Shown: positions 39,800-50,702, numbered from the stretch's first letter. The stretch: DNA of 64,000 bases from Streptomonospora nanhaiensis (GCF_013410565.1 NZ_JACCFO010000001.1:1302001-1366000); one strand, 5' to 3'. The notes: generated by a model from the letters alone, not told the origin. Made by a program: numbers and translations.

Positions 39800-40411
39800 G
39801 TGTCCGCTGACATCGAGCTGTGGGAGCTGGCAGCCCCCGCCTTCCTCCACACCCTTCCCGCCCTGCTGGAGGTCTACGCGGCCGCCATGAAACCTCCGCA
39901 CGACCAGCTCCCCGGACGCCAGGCCATCATGCGCGAGCACGCGCGCCACCCGCGCTTCCGCGGCGTGGTGGCGCTGGGGCCCCAAGGCGCGGGGGCGGCC
40001 GGGTTCGCCTACGGATTCCACGGCGGGCGCGGGCAGTGGTGGCACGACATCGTCTCGGGCGAGGTGCGGGCCCGCGACCCCGAGGCCGAGCGGCACTGGC
40101 TGGGCGACTCCTTCGAGGTCGCCGAGGTGCACGTGCTGCCCGAGGAGCAGGGCCGGGGCGTGGGCCGCTCGATGCTGGAGGCGCTGACGGCGGCGCGCCG
40201 GGAGCGCACCGCCGTCCTGTCCACGCCGGCCGGGCCCACCGTGGCCCGGAGCCTGTACCTGTCGTGCGGGTTCGTGGACCTGCTGCCGGAGTTCCGCTTC
40301 CCCGGCAACCCGCATCAGCCCTTCGCGATCATGGCCGCCCCGCTGCCGCTGCGGGCAGGCGGTCGGCGGCGACCTGCTGGTAGATCTCGCGCGTGGCAGT
40401 GGACTGGTTGA
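39800..40411 (+). CDS. GNAT-family N-acetyltransferase
   Basis: A 203-aa GCN5-related acetyltransferase. Motif A VAEVHVLPEEQGRGVGRSMLEAL (acetyl-CoA pyrophosphate loop Q-x-x-G-x-G) and the later LYLSCGFVDL are clear. Substrate unknown. GTG start at 39800 is probably leaderless. Its last about 27 codons overlap the 3' end of metF on the opposite strand by 83 nt; that tail (RRRPAGRSRAWQWTG) is not part of the fold and may be an unselected read-through extension. Confidence 0.85.
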   Translation: MSADIELWELAAPAFLHTLPALLEVYAAAMKPPHDQLPGRQAIMREHARHPRFRGVVALGPQGAGAAGFAYGFHGGRGQWWHDIVSGEVRARDPEAERHWLGDSFEVAEVHVLPEEQGRGVGRSMLEALTAARRERTAVLSTPAGPTVARSLYLSCGFVDLLPEFRFPGNPHQPFAIMAAPLPLRAGGRRRPAGRSRAWQWTG

Positions 40412-41282
40412 ACGTGATGAAGTGGATGCCGGGCGCGCCCTCGTCCAGCAGCCGCTCGCACATGCGCCGGGCCTGCTCGATGCCCAGCGCCCGCACGGCC
40501 TCGGGGTCGTGCGCGACCTTCTCGAACTCCGCCGCCAGGTGGCGCGGGAAGGGCGCGCCGGAGAGCTGCTCGGAGCGCTCGATGGTGGCCGGCTTCACCA
40601 CCGGCATGATCTCGGGGATGATCGGGACGTCGCAGCCCTTGGCCGCGACCCGGTCGCGCAGCCGCAGGTAGTCGTCGGCGTCGAAGAACATCTGGGTGAT
40701 GGCGTAGTCGGCGCCGGCGCGGCACTTGCGCACGAAGTACTCGACGTCGGACTCCACGTCGCGCGAGCGCGGGTGCTTGTAGGGGAAGGCCGCCACACCC
40801 ACGCAGAAGTCGCCGGACTCCTTGAGCAGCCGCACCAGCTGCTCGGCGTACTCCAGGCCCTCGGGGTGCTTGACCCACTCCCCCAGGGGGTCGCCGGGCG
40901 GGTCGCCGCGCAGGGCGAGGATGTTGCCCACCCCCACGGCGGCGAACCGGCCGATGAGGTGGCGCAGCTCGCGCACGGAGTGGTTGACCGCCGTCATGTG
41001 CGCCACCGGCAGGAGCGTGGTGTCGGTGGCCATGCGCTCGGTGATCTCGACGGTGAGGTCGCGCGTGCCGCCCCCCGCACCGTAGGTGACCGAGACGAAG
41101 GACGGCTGCAGCGCCTCGATCTCGCGGATGACGCGCCAGAGCTTGCGCAGGCCCTCGGGGGTCTTGGGCGGGAAGAACTCGAAGGAGAAGGTGGGTTCGC
41201 CGGCCTTGAGCAGTTCGCGGATCCGGCGCGGCCGGGCGGATGCGGTCGGCGCGCTTCCGGGGCGTGTCGATGAGGCGAGCAT
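40329..41282 (-). CDS. metF: 5,10-methylenetetrahydrofolate reductase
   Basis: Reduces methylene-THF to methyl-THF for methionine synthesis. The 317-aa TIM barrel has FSFEFFPPKTPEGLRKLW with the catalytic Glu, SVTYGAGGGTRDLT, AHMTAVNHS, NILALRGDPP and GADYAITQMFFD for FAD and folate. The first 20 residues are Ser/Ala-rich. ATG at 41282 is not well served by a ribosome-binding site. It is divergent from the polyprenyl synthase gene (111 nt) and overlaps the GNAT gene tail-to-tail. Confidence 0.95.
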   Translation of the reverse strand: MLASSTRPGSAPTASARPRRIRELLKAGEPTFSFEFFPPKTPEGLRKLWRVIREIEALQPSFVSVTYGAGGGTRDLTVEITERMATDTTLLPVAHMTAVNHSVRELRHLIGRFAAVGVGNILALRGDPPGDPLGEWVKHPEGLEYAEQLVRLLKESGDFCVGVAAFPYKHPRSRDVESDVEYFVRKCRAGADYAITQMFFDADDYLRLRDRVAAKGCDVPIIPEIMPVVKPATIERSEQLSGAPFPRHLAAEFEKVAHDPEAVRALGIEQARRMCERLLDEGAPGIHFITFNQSTATREIYQQVAADRLPAAAAGRP

Positions 41283-41381
41283 GCCCTCTACATTAGGCGA
41301 ACCCCTCCCGCCGGTGGAGTCGACCTGACACGCGCGCGGGGAGGAATCGGTCGGTGCGCCAACCCCGGTGCGCACACCCGA

Positions 41382-41387
41382 TAACCT
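41382..41387 (+). promoter_or_regulatory. -10 box for leaderless polyprenyl synthase gene
   Basis: TAACCT lies 6 nt before the ATG at 41394 (in the context GATAACCTCTGCCCATG); no ribosome-binding site is seen. Confidence 0.4.
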
Positions 41388-41393
41388 CTGCCC

Positions 41394-42464
41394 ATGACCT
41401 CCTCCGACTCCTCGCCCGTCGCTTTCGTGCGCGCGGCCGTCGACGCCGAACTGGCCCGGTTCGTCGCGGAACGCCGCGCCCAACTGCTGGAGATCGGGGG
41501 CGAGCTCGCCCCCGTCGTGGACGCGCTGGAGGCCATGCTCGCCGGGGGCAAGCGGCTGCGTCCGGCGTTCTGCTACTGGGGCTGGCGCGGCGCGGGGGGC
41601 GCCGACACCCCCGACATCCACGCGGCGGCGGCGTCGCTGGAGTTCCTCCAGGCGTGCGCCCTCGTCCACGACGACGTCATAGACAACAGCGACACCCGGC
41701 GCGGGATGCCCGCCACCCACAAGCGCATGGAGGAGCTGCACGCCCGCTCGGGGTGGAGCGGCGCGGCCGACGGCTTCGGGCGCGGCGCCGCCATTTTGAT
41801 CGGCGACCTGTGCCTGGCCTGGAGCGAGGACATGTACCAGGCCAGCGGCCTGGGCCTGGAGGCGCTGCGCGCGGGGCGGCGGCCCTTCGACGCCATGCGC
41901 ACCGAGGTCATGGCCGGGCAGTACCTCGACATGCTGGAGCAGGTGCGCGAGGACGGCGGCGTGGAGGCGGCGCTGCGGGTGATGCACTACAAGGCCGCCA
42001 AGTACACCGTCGAGCGCCCGCTGCACCTGGGCGCCGCCCTGGCCGGGCGCTACGACGACCTGGGGCCGGTCTACAGCGCCTACGGCCTGCCGCTGGGGCT
42101 GGCCTTCCAGCTCCGCGACGACATCCTCGGCGTCTTCGGCGACCCCGGCCAGACCGGCAAGCCGGCGGGCGACGACCTGCGCGAGGGCAAGCGCACCCTG
42201 CTCGTCGCCGAGACCCTCGACCGCGCCGCCCCGGCCGACGCCGCCGAGTTCCGCCGCCACCTGGGCGACCCCGCCCTCACCCCCGAGCGGGTGGAGTGGA
42301 TGCGCGCCCTGGTGGAGGACTGCGGCGCCCTGGCGGCGTGCGAACGCCGCATCGACGACCTGGTCGGCCAGGCGACCGCAGCCCTGAACACCGACCTCAT
42401 CGACGACACCGCCCGCGCCCCCCTCGCCGACCTGATCGTCGCCGCGACCGCCCGCAAGCACTGA
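41394..42464 (+). CDS. trans-polyprenyl diphosphate synthase (IdsA-like)
   Basis: A 356-aa isoprenyl diphosphate synthase, condensing IPP onto an allylic primer. The first Asp-rich motif is ALVHDDVIDNSDTRRG, the second FQLRDDILGVFGDP, with GGKRLRP near residue 50 and GDDLREGKRT downstream. The product chain length (C15-C20 or longer) cannot be read safely. It is divergent from metF; in Mycobacterium tuberculosis a metF-like gene and idsA2 sit together just upstream of Rv2175c and pknL, as they do (with an insertion) here. Confidence 0.9.
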   Translation: MTSSDSSPVAFVRAAVDAELARFVAERRAQLLEIGGELAPVVDALEAMLAGGKRLRPAFCYWGWRGAGGADTPDIHAAAASLEFLQACALVHDDVIDNSDTRRGMPATHKRMEELHARSGWSGAADGFGRGAAILIGDLCLAWSEDMYQASGLGLEALRAGRRPFDAMRTEVMAGQYLDMLEQVREDGGVEAALRVMHYKAAKYTVERPLHLGAALAGRYDDLGPVYSAYGLPLGLAFQLRDDILGVFGDPGQTGKPAGDDLREGKRTLLVAETLDRAAPADAAEFRRHLGDPALTPERVEWMRALVEDCGALAACERRIDDLVGQATAALNTDLIDDTARAPLADLIVAATARKH

Positions 42465-42689
42465 GCCTTCCGGCGCCGGGGACCGCCACACCGCCGCAAC
42501 CGCCACAAACACCACAACCGCCCTAACCGCCCCGACCGCGAGGACTCGCCGCACCTCCCCGGTCACAACAACGCCGAGAGCAGTGACGGCGCCGAGGGCA
42601 GCAACGACGACGCCAACGTCGGCGGGCAGTGGTGGCGGTTGTGGCGCGGCGGTGGCGGGTGGCAGGGGTAAGCGGTTACCGGGGCGCAT

Positions 42690-43260
42690 GGCAGCGGACT
42701 AAGGCAGCGACGAGGCACCGAGGGCGGCGGGGGGTTGGGGTGTGCGGGCACCGGTTCGGGGTGCGGGTGGCTAAGGCAGCGACGGGGCGCCGAGGGCGGC
42801 GGGGGGTGGGGTGTGCGGCCACCGGTCCCGGCGGTGGGTGGCTGAGGTGGCATCGGGCCGCCGAGGGCGGCGGCGGGTTGGGGTGTGCGGCCACCGGTCC
42901 CGGCGGTGGGTGGCTGAGGTGGCATCGGGCCGCCGAGGGCGGCGGCGGGTTGGGGTGTGCGGCCACCGGTCCCGGCGGTGGGTGGCTGAGGTGGCATCGG
43001 GCCGCCGAGGGCGGCGGCGGGTTGGGGTGTGCGGCCACCGGTCCCGGCGGTGGGTGGCTGAGGTGGCATCGGGCCGCCGAGGGCGGCGGCGGGTTGGGGT
43101 GTGCGGCCACCGGTCCCGGCGGTGGGTGGCTGAGGTGGCATCGGGCCGCCGAGGGCGGCGGCGGGCAGGGGCGGGCGGTCACCGGTTCGGGGTGCGGTTG
43201 GTCCGGGTGGCGTCGGGGCTGCGGGGTTGGGTGTTTCCTGGCGGGGGCGGGGGGTTGGTT
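42690..43260 (+). repeat. tandem repeat array of a 72-bp unit, plus orientation
   Basis: A unit containing CGGCCACCGGTCCCGG and GCTGAGGTGGCATCGGG recurs every 72 nt (unit starts at 42841, 42913, 42985, 43057, 43129). About five copies between 42808 and 43166 appear identical, flanked by diverged copies on both sides. The period is a multiple of three, so frames stay open on both strands, but no start, ribosome-binding site or codon bias supports a gene. No unique spacers, so it is not CRISPR. Confidence 0.95.
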
Positions 43261-43389
43261 GGGTGTCCGGGGCGGTGTGCGCCTGCCGGGTTGGGGGCGG
43301 GGCCGGTCGCGTGCGGTCGTTTCCCGCTTTGCGTCGGCCCCGAGTCCGTTCGTCCGGAGTGCAGAACCGGGCAAACCGGTCGTCGAAGC

Positions 43390-43555
43390 CCTTGGATCTC
43401 GCATGGTGAGACGGAATCGGGGTCTTTCACGACGATCTAGCATCCCCGGTCACCCGAACGGCCGTCAGCCCACACTCGTCGCCGTTGAAAAGCGGCATAG
43501 AGGGCAAAGTACCCCCTGTAGCCCCGAGATTGTCTCACCATGTGGACGCCTTGGG
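43390..43555. repeat. central imperfect inverted repeat
   Basis: ATGGTGAGAC (43403-43412) and GTCTCACCAT (43532-43541) are exact reverse complements, about 120 nt apart. Similarity extends outward: both arms, read in the same sense, show CCCCG, a short gap, GTCTCACCATG and then a CC..GGG block. The enclosed sequence is less GC-rich and has no supported gene. Confidence 0.7.
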
Positions 43556-43699
43556 TGCCCGGCGGCCTCCAGGATCTGGGCGTGGCAGTCGAATGAAAGC
43601 GCAAATGGGGCAATGCATCCCAAAGCGAGCGGGCGTGGGCCGACGATATAGCGGTTTGCGACCCCCTGCCTCGCCACCAGGCCCGATAAGCGCGACCGG

Positions 43700-44230
43700 C
43701 CAGGCCGCCCCCGGGCCTGTCTCGCCTTCCCGCCCGGCCGCAGCCACCGGAACGGGGGGCCGCCGAGCCCCACCCCACGGCCTTCGCCGCCCCGACGCCA
43801 CCTCGACCACCCCGGGCCGGGAGCCGATGACAGGGCGACCAACCCCCGCACGCCCTCGCTGCCATCGCAACCCCCCACCGCCAGAACCGATGATCGCCCG
43901 GCCGGACCCCCGCGCCCCTCGCCGCCCCGTCGCAACCGCAACCCTCGACCGCCCGGACCGGTGACCGCCCAGCCGGACCCCTGCCGCCTTTGCCGCTCCC
44001 TCGCCACCTCGATCACCCGAGGCCAGGCCGATGACGGAGTGGCCAGCCCCTGCCACCCTCGCCGCCCCGTCGCCCACCCCGCCACCACCTCCGGCCCCGA
44101 TGAACGCCCGGCCGACCCACCCGCCCCCCTCGCCGCCCCGACGCAACCGCAACCGCCGACCGCCCGGACCGGTGACCGCCCAGCCGGACCCCCGCCGCCC
44201 CCGCCACCCACCCAGCCACAATCCGCCGGA
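43700..44230 (-). repeat. degenerate array of the same repeat family, opposite orientation
   Basis: Read on the minus strand, copies of CGGTCACCGGTCCGGGCGGT followed by a GGTTGCGGTTGCG and CGGGGCGGCGAGGG block recur every about 70 nt (for example forward 43955 and 44166 are 211 nt, three periods, apart). They align with the plus-orientation unit of 42.7-43.2 kb. About seven diverged copies are visible. Confidence 0.75.
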
Positions 44231-44734
44231 ACCGGAGACCGCCCGACCCGGGCTTCGTCGCCGTCGTGGCCTCTCGCCTGGCGCCCATGCGGCCGCGAGC
44301 ACTCTCCGCGCCCCCGGTGCATCCCGCACTCCCCACTCCCCACTCCCCGTGCGCCGTTGCCGTGCGCGCTCCGGGGCCGTCCGGCCGCCGGCCGCGCCTG
44401 AGCGTCCGGATCAGGTCGCGGCCACATCGGGACACGAGCGCGCATCCCTGCCTGCCCTTGCGTCCCATCCGCCTGTTCGCGACCGTTCGCGCCTGTTCGC
44501 CCCTCTTCGCCTGACGTGAGCCGCCTCTCCCGCGAACCGCACCGTCGTCCTGTCAGCGCTGGTCAGCGGGTTCTCCACCGCCGAACACCCCACGGCGGCA
44601 GTACGGGCCCCGGCGAAAATGAGGACAATTCCCCACCTGCTGGCTGATAAGTAGATATCCGACGATCTGCGGCAGTGTAGGACGCAGACCGTCGACACAG
44701 AGTGCGCCGCGCCCCCGCACGTGAGGAATCTGGA
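44231..44734. other. gene-free region before the second DUF418 gene (about 500 nt)
   Basis: No supported gene. It contains a short ACTCCCC microrepeat near 44330-44350 and GTTCGCG repeats near 44475-44505. The last 130 nt are AT-richer (GCTGATAAGTAGATATCC near 44643) and probably hold the promoter of the DUF418 gene. Confidence 0.4.
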
Positions 44735-46126
44735 GTGACCACCGTGAACGCCACAGCATCCCCCGTGCGAGGGCCCGTCCGCCCGGACGAGCGTGCCCTC
44801 GCGCCCGACCTCGCACGCGGCTTCATGCTCCTGCTCATCGCCTTGGCCAACACCCCGTGGTACCTGTGGGCCGTCGACGAGCGGTCCATCGCCGGAGCCC
44901 ACCCGATCGGCGGCTCGGTCGCCGACCGCATCGTGCAGTTCGTCATGATCGTCGCCGTGGACGGGCGCATCTACCCGATGTTCGCCCTGCTGTTCGGCTA
45001 CGGCCTCATCCGCGTCTACGACCGCCAACGGGAGGCGGGCGCCACCGAGAAGGCCGCGGCCGCCGTGCTGCGCCGCCGCCATCTCTGGCTGCTGGTGTTC
45101 GGCTTCGTCCACTGCCTTCTCCTGTTCATAGGCGACATCCTGGCCCCCTACGGCCTCGTCGGCCTCCTCATGGGCTGGCTGCTGCTGCGGCGCAGCGACC
45201 GCGCCATGCGCATCACCGCCTGGGTGCTCGTGGGCCTGTCCGGCGCGCTGATGCTGCTGTCCGCGCTGGGTTCGGCCCTGGCCGCGCTCGCCCCGCCCGA
45301 AGTCGGCGGCGAGTCGCCCGGCGGCGTGCCCAGTGCCCTGCACGACTCCTTCGCCGAGCCGAACTTCTTCGCCGCCATGGTCGACCGCGTCAGCGTGTGG
45401 CCGGGCATGGTGATCCTCCAGGCGCTGGGCGTGGTGGTCCCGGCCATGGTCGTCGTCGGTATGGTGATCGGCCGCCTCCGCATGCTGGAGCGGGCCGACC
45501 ACTACCGCCGGACACTGGTGTGGACGGCCGTGGTCGGCATCGGCGTCGCCTGGGTCGCCGGGCTGCCCGAGGCGATGGGCCACGTCCGGCTGATCGAGAT
45601 GTCCCCCCTGGTGGAGGGTTCGCTGTCGGGCGTGCGCCAGTTCAGCGGCGTCTTCGGCGGCGCGGGGTACGCCGCGCTGTTCGGCCTGATCGGCTACGCG
45701 ATGTCCCGCCGCCCGCGCCGGGGCGTGGTCACGACGGCCATCGCCGCCGTGGGCAAGCGCTCCCTCTCCTGCTACCTGGCCCAGTCGGTGATCTGCGCTC
45801 CGCTGCTGGCGGCCTGGGGCCTGGGCCTGGGCGGCGTGTTCGGCAGCGCGCAGATGGCGGCCTTCGCGGTGGGCGTGTGGCTGGTGACCGCCGTGGGCGC
45901 CTACGCGCTGGAGCGGGCCGACCGGCGCGGGCCGGCCGAGGTGCTGCTGCGCGGCCTCACCTACCGGGGCCGACCCCGCTCGGACTCCGCCGCCCCCGCG
46001 ACCGCCGGTGCCCAGCCGACCGCGTTCGGCGCCCCCGGCGACCCCACCGCCCCCGGCGACCCCACCGCGCCCGCTCAGCCGCCCACGCCTCCCGCCGATG
46101 GGCCGACCGCGCCGCCCACCCGCTGA
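44735..46126 (+). CDS. DUF418-domain membrane protein (second copy)
   Basis: A 463-aa multi-pass protein. APDLARGFMLLLIALANTPWYLWAVDE, the FGYGLIRVYDRQREAG region, RRRHLWLLVFGFVHCLLLFIGDILAPYGLVG and the C-terminal GKRSLSCYLAQSVICAPLLAAWGLG are DUF418 features. Function unknown. The C-terminal about 45 residues are a Pro/Thr/Ala tail with a short GDPTAPGDPTAP repeat. GTG at 44735, with GAGGAA about 6 nt upstream. It is related to, but clearly diverged from, the DUF418 protein at 19.5 kb. Confidence 0.87.
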   Translation: MTTVNATASPVRGPVRPDERALAPDLARGFMLLLIALANTPWYLWAVDERSIAGAHPIGGSVADRIVQFVMIVAVDGRIYPMFALLFGYGLIRVYDRQREAGATEKAAAAVLRRRHLWLLVFGFVHCLLLFIGDILAPYGLVGLLMGWLLLRRSDRAMRITAWVLVGLSGALMLLSALGSALAALAPPEVGGESPGGVPSALHDSFAEPNFFAAMVDRVSVWPGMVILQALGVVVPAMVVVGMVIGRLRMLERADHYRRTLVWTAVVGIGVAWVAGLPEAMGHVRLIEMSPLVEGSLSGVRQFSGVFGGAGYAALFGLIGYAMSRRPRRGVVTTAIAAVGKRSLSCYLAQSVICAPLLAAWGLGLGGVFGSAQMAAFAVGVWLVTAVGAYALERADRRGPAEVLLRGLTYRGRPRSDSAAPATAGAQPTAFGAPGDPTAPGDPTAPAQPPTPPADGPTAPPTR

Positions 46127-46378
46127 GCGGACGCCTGTCGCGGCGGGCGCTCCCCGCCGCAACCGCTCCGGTCGCCGGCCGTCCGCGGACGCCGGCGGTC
46201 GGAGCGCTGCAAAGACACGGCACCCCTCCCCCGGCGTCAGCCCACGGGCGCCCGCACGCGCCCCGCTCTCTCACTCCCCCACCTCGGCACAACACGCTGG
46301 CCCCTCGCCCGACCCCCGCGCCCGCGCGGGTTGCGCAGCACGGCAGCCACGGTCGGTGACCATCACGCACGGTTGCCC

Positions 46379-46384
46379 GATAAT
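46379..46384 (+). promoter_or_regulatory. -10 box for leaderless SDR gene
   Basis: GATAAT lies 7 nt before the ATG at 46392; a GGTGAC at 46355-46360 sits 18 nt upstream as a weak -35. It overlaps an earlier ATG (46383), arguing for the later start. Confidence 0.45.
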
Positions 46385-46391
46385 GACCGCC

Positions 46392-47276
46392 ATGGGCGAC
46401 GATCAGGCAATAACGCACACCATCGGCATCACGGGCGCCACCGGCGCCCTCGGCAGGCGCGTGGCCGAGCGGCTGGCCCGGCGTGGGGTGGCGCAGCGGC
46501 TCATCGTCCGCGACCTCAACCGCGCGCCGGAGCTCCCCGGAGCCAGCGCCGTCATGGCCTCCTACGAGGACTCCGCCGCCTTCGAGCGCGCCGCCCGGGG
46601 CGTCGAAACCCTCTTCCTGGTGTCGCTCCCCGAGGCGCCCGACCGGGTTCCGGTGCACGCCCGGGCGGTCGACGCCGCGCTGGCCGCGGGGGTGAGCCGG
46701 ATCGTCTACACGTCGTTCCTGGGCGCCGGCCCGGCGTCGGTGTTCACCTTCGCCCGCGACCACTTCCACACCGAGGAGCACATCCGGGCCTCGGGCGCCG
46801 CCCACACCTTCCTGCGGCCCAGCCTCTACCTGGACCTGCTGCCCTCCTGGGCCGACGACACCGGCATCATCCGGGGCCCGGCCGGCCTCGGCCGGGTGGC
46901 GTGGGTCTCGCGCGACGACATCGCCGACGCGGCGGTGGCCGTCCTCACCGGCGGCCCGGCCCACCACGGCCGCACCTACAACCTCACCGGCCCCGAGGCC
47001 ATGACGCTGGGCGAGACCGCGCAGCGGCTCTCCGCGCTGACCGGGCGGGTGATCGCCTACGTGCCCGAGACCTGGGAGGAGGCGATGGCCTCCCGCCGGC
47101 TGACCGGCGCCCCGGACTGGCAGATCGAGGGGTGGGCCGGCTCCTACGCCGCGATCGCGGCGGGGGAACTTGACGTGCTCTCCCCGGCCGTGCCGTCGCT
47201 CACCGGCCATCCCGCCCAGTCGCTTGAGGGCTTCCTGCGCACCCACCCCACCGCCCTGCGGCACGTGCTCGTCTAG
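46392..47276 (+). CDS. NmrA/QOR2-like NAD(P)-binding SDR protein
   Basis: About 294 aa, atypical short-chain dehydrogenase. The Rossmann motif is TIGITGATGALGRRVAERL; VETLFLVSLPEAPDRVPVHARAVDAALAAGVSRIVYTSFLGAG and YLDLLPSWADD resemble NmrA and quinone oxidoreductase 2-like proteins, which often sense NADP or reduce quinones. No catalytic Tyr-x3-Lys is obvious. ATG at 46392 is preferred because of the -10 box position; ATG at 46383 is the alternative. It converges on the acyl-CoA ligase gene across a strong hairpin. Confidence 0.82.
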   Translation: MGDDQAITHTIGITGATGALGRRVAERLARRGVAQRLIVRDLNRAPELPGASAVMASYEDSAAFERAARGVETLFLVSLPEAPDRVPVHARAVDAALAAGVSRIVYTSFLGAGPASVFTFARDHFHTEEHIRASGAAHTFLRPSLYLDLLPSWADDTGIIRGPAGLGRVAWVSRDDIADAAVAVLTGGPAHHGRTYNLTGPEAMTLGETAQRLSALTGRVIAYVPETWEEAMASRRLTGAPDWQIEGWAGSYAAIAAGELDVLSPAVPSLTGHPAQSLEGFLRTHPTALRHVLV

Positions 47277-47434
47277 CGGCCGGCCGAGCGCACCGCCGTC
47301 CCGCCCCCGCCCGGCGGACCACGCCCGGCCGGCGCACGGCCGATGCGTGGTCGATGCACGGCCGGTGCGCGGTCGCTCCACGGACCCCGTGCGGACGCGG
47401 CGCGGCCCGTAGGCACCTGGGCCCCGGCTTCTCC

Positions 47435-47494
47435 GCCGCCCGCGGCCGTCGTGGCCGACACGGGCGTGCGCCGGCCACGACGGCCGCGGGCGGC
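47435..47494. terminator. bidirectional terminator between convergent genes
   Basis: A perfect 23-bp inverted repeat (47435-47457 with 47472-47494; loop 14 nt) lies between the stop codons of the SDR gene (plus) and the acyl-CoA ligase gene (minus). It is symmetrical and could stop both transcripts. Confidence 0.85.
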
Positions 47495-47514
47495 TGAGGG
47501 CGGGCGCCCCGCGG

Positions 47515-49155
<1,641 letters not shown>

Positions 49156-49427
49156 CAGCCCACACCCTTCGCAAATCCGTTGTTACGGGTATCACGGGTG
49201 CGACCGACGCTAGGAGCCGGGCGCGGCAGGGAAAAGGACGTAACAGAGATCGTTACCTACCGGTGTTAGGGATTTCGGGGCGGCACGGTGTCCCGGCTCC
49301 GCTCCCCGCGCCGTCCGCCGCCGCCTGAACACGGGGCCGGCGACCGCCCGAGCGCGGGGGCGGCCCCAGGGCGAGGGCACGCGGACCGCCGTCCGAGGGC
49401 CCGCCCCGGCCGGCCGCCCAGCCCCCG

Positions 49428-50114
49428 CTACCGGGAGGCGTCCGCGTTCTCGTCCGCGTGCGCCGCGGCCTCCAGCCGGCGCCGGAACTCCGCCGCCGCC
49501 GCGCGGGGGTCGTCGGCCTCGGTGATGGCCCGGACCACCACCACGCGGCGCGCGCCCGCCGCCAGGACCTGGTCGAGGTTGCCCAGGTCGATCCCGCCGA
49601 TGGCGAACCAGGGGCGCCCGGTGCCCAGCGCGGCCGTGCGCTCGACCAGCTCCAGCCCGGCCGCGGCGCGCCCCGGCTTGGTGGGCGTGGCCCAGGTCGG
49701 GCCCACGCAGAAGTAGTCGACGCCCTCCTGCCCGGCCGAGGCCGCCGCCATGGCGGCGTCGCTGTTGGAGCGGCCGATCAGGGGTTCGGGGCCGATGATG
49801 TCGCGGGCCGCGGGCACGGGCAGGTCCTCCTGCCCCAGGTGCAGCACGTCGGCGCCGGCGGTGCGGGCGATGTCGGCGCGGTCGTTGACCGACATCAGCG
49901 CGCCGTGGCGCTCGCAGGCGGCGCGCACGATTTCCAGGGCCGCCAACTCCTGGCGGGCCTCCAGCGACTTGTCGCGCAACTGGACGATGTCGACGCCGCC
50001 CGACAGCGCCGCGTCGAGGAACTCGGCGAGGTCGCCGCGCTCGGCGCGGGAGTCGGTGCACAGGTACAGGCGCGCCTGGGCCAGGCGCTCGCGCAGGCGG
50101 GTGCTGGTGCTCAC
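49428..50114 (-). CDS. thiE: thiamine-phosphate synthase
   Basis: Joins HMP-PP and thiazole phosphate to thiamine phosphate. The 228-aa TIM barrel has [17 protein letters not shown] (pyrophosphate-binding), [25 protein letters not shown], and [10 protein letters not shown] with [30 protein letters not shown] at 50114 is 7 nt after TAGGCT and lacks a ribosome-binding site, so it is likely leaderless and outside the TPP-riboswitch unit at 50.9 kb, unlike thiO, thiS and thiG. Confidence 0.94.
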   Translation of the reverse strand: MSTSTRLRERLAQARLYLCTDSRAERGDLAEFLDAALSGGVDIVQLRDKSLEARQELAALEIVRAACERHGALMSVNDRADIARTAGADVLHLGQEDLPVPAARDIIGPEPLIGRSNSDAAMAAASAGQEGVDYFCVGPTWATPTKPGRAAAGLELVERTAALGTGRPWFAIGGIDLGNLDQVLAAGARRVVVVRAITEADDPRAAAAEFRRRLEAAAHADENADASR

Positions 50115-50121
50115 GCGCGCC

Positions 50122-50127
50122 AGCCTA
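50122..50127 (-). promoter_or_regulatory. -10 box for leaderless thiE
   Basis: TAGGCT on the minus strand lies 7 nt before the thiE GTG; no ribosome-binding site is present. Confidence 0.45.
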
Positions 50128-50342
50128 GCCCGCGCCGGGCGGGCGGCCCCGGCCCGGGGTGGGCGCACGCCCCGGCCCCTGCGTGGCCGGGTGCTCCCCC
50201 ATCCGGTCGCGCACCCGGCGGCGCGCCCGGTCGAGCGCACGGAGCGGGGCACCGGGCAGGACGGGGCGGCGCGGCGGGCGGCGGCCGGGCGCGCGGGCGG
50301 GACCGGCGGTCCCCGCCCGGCGGGCGGCCTCCGCCCCGGCGC

Positions 50343-50702
50343 CTACAGGGCCATGGCCTGGGCCCGGCGGCGGACCTCGGTGCCGCGGTTCTCGGTCAGC
50401 GCCTGGATGGGCGCGCCCGGAAGCGTGTCGTCAGGGGTGAACATCCACTGCAGCGCCTCGTCGGTGCTGAACCCGGCGTCGGCCAGGACGGTCAGCGTGC
50501 CCGGCAGGCCCTTGACGATGTCGTCGCCCGCGATGAACGCGGCGGGGACGCACAGCTCACCCTTGCGGCGGACGCCGAGCAGCTTGTGGTCGGCGATGTA
50601 CTGCTTGACGCGGTTGGGGCTGGTGTTCAGCGCCCGCGCGACGTCCTTGATGGTCATCCATTCACCGACGAGGGTGTCGGTGTCGTGGTCGTTCTCGGTC
50701 AC
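50343..50702 (-). CDS. Rv2175c-family DNA-binding protein
   Basis: A 119-aa protein with an N-terminal winged helix-turn-helix: WMTIKDVARALNTSPNRVKQYIADHKLLGVRRKGELCVPAAFIAGD. The C-terminal half, LPGTLTVLADAGFSTDEALQWMFTPDDTLPGAPIQAL, is the family's characteristic region. In Mycobacterium tuberculosis Rv2175c is a substrate of the neighbouring kinase PknL; here a PASTA kinase lies 2.8 kb away behind the thi genes. The GTG at 50702 (VTENDHDTDTLVGEW...) is 6 nt after GACATT, possibly leaderless. The regulon is unknown. Confidence 0.88.
   Translation of the reverse strand: MTENDHDTDTLVGEWMTIKDVARALNTSPNRVKQYIADHKLLGVRRKGELCVPAAFIAGDDIVKGLPGTLTVLADAGFSTDEALQWMFTPDDTLPGAPIQALTENRGTEVRRRAQAMAL

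Noticed and set aside
42808-43166. CRISPR-like array
   Set aside because: Repeats are directly adjacent with no unique spacers and no cas genes nearby.
42629-43651. 340-aa plus-strand and 255-aa minus-strand open frames over the repeat array
   Set aside because: Frames stay open because the repeat period is divisible by three. They have no ribosome-binding site, no codon bias and no domain.
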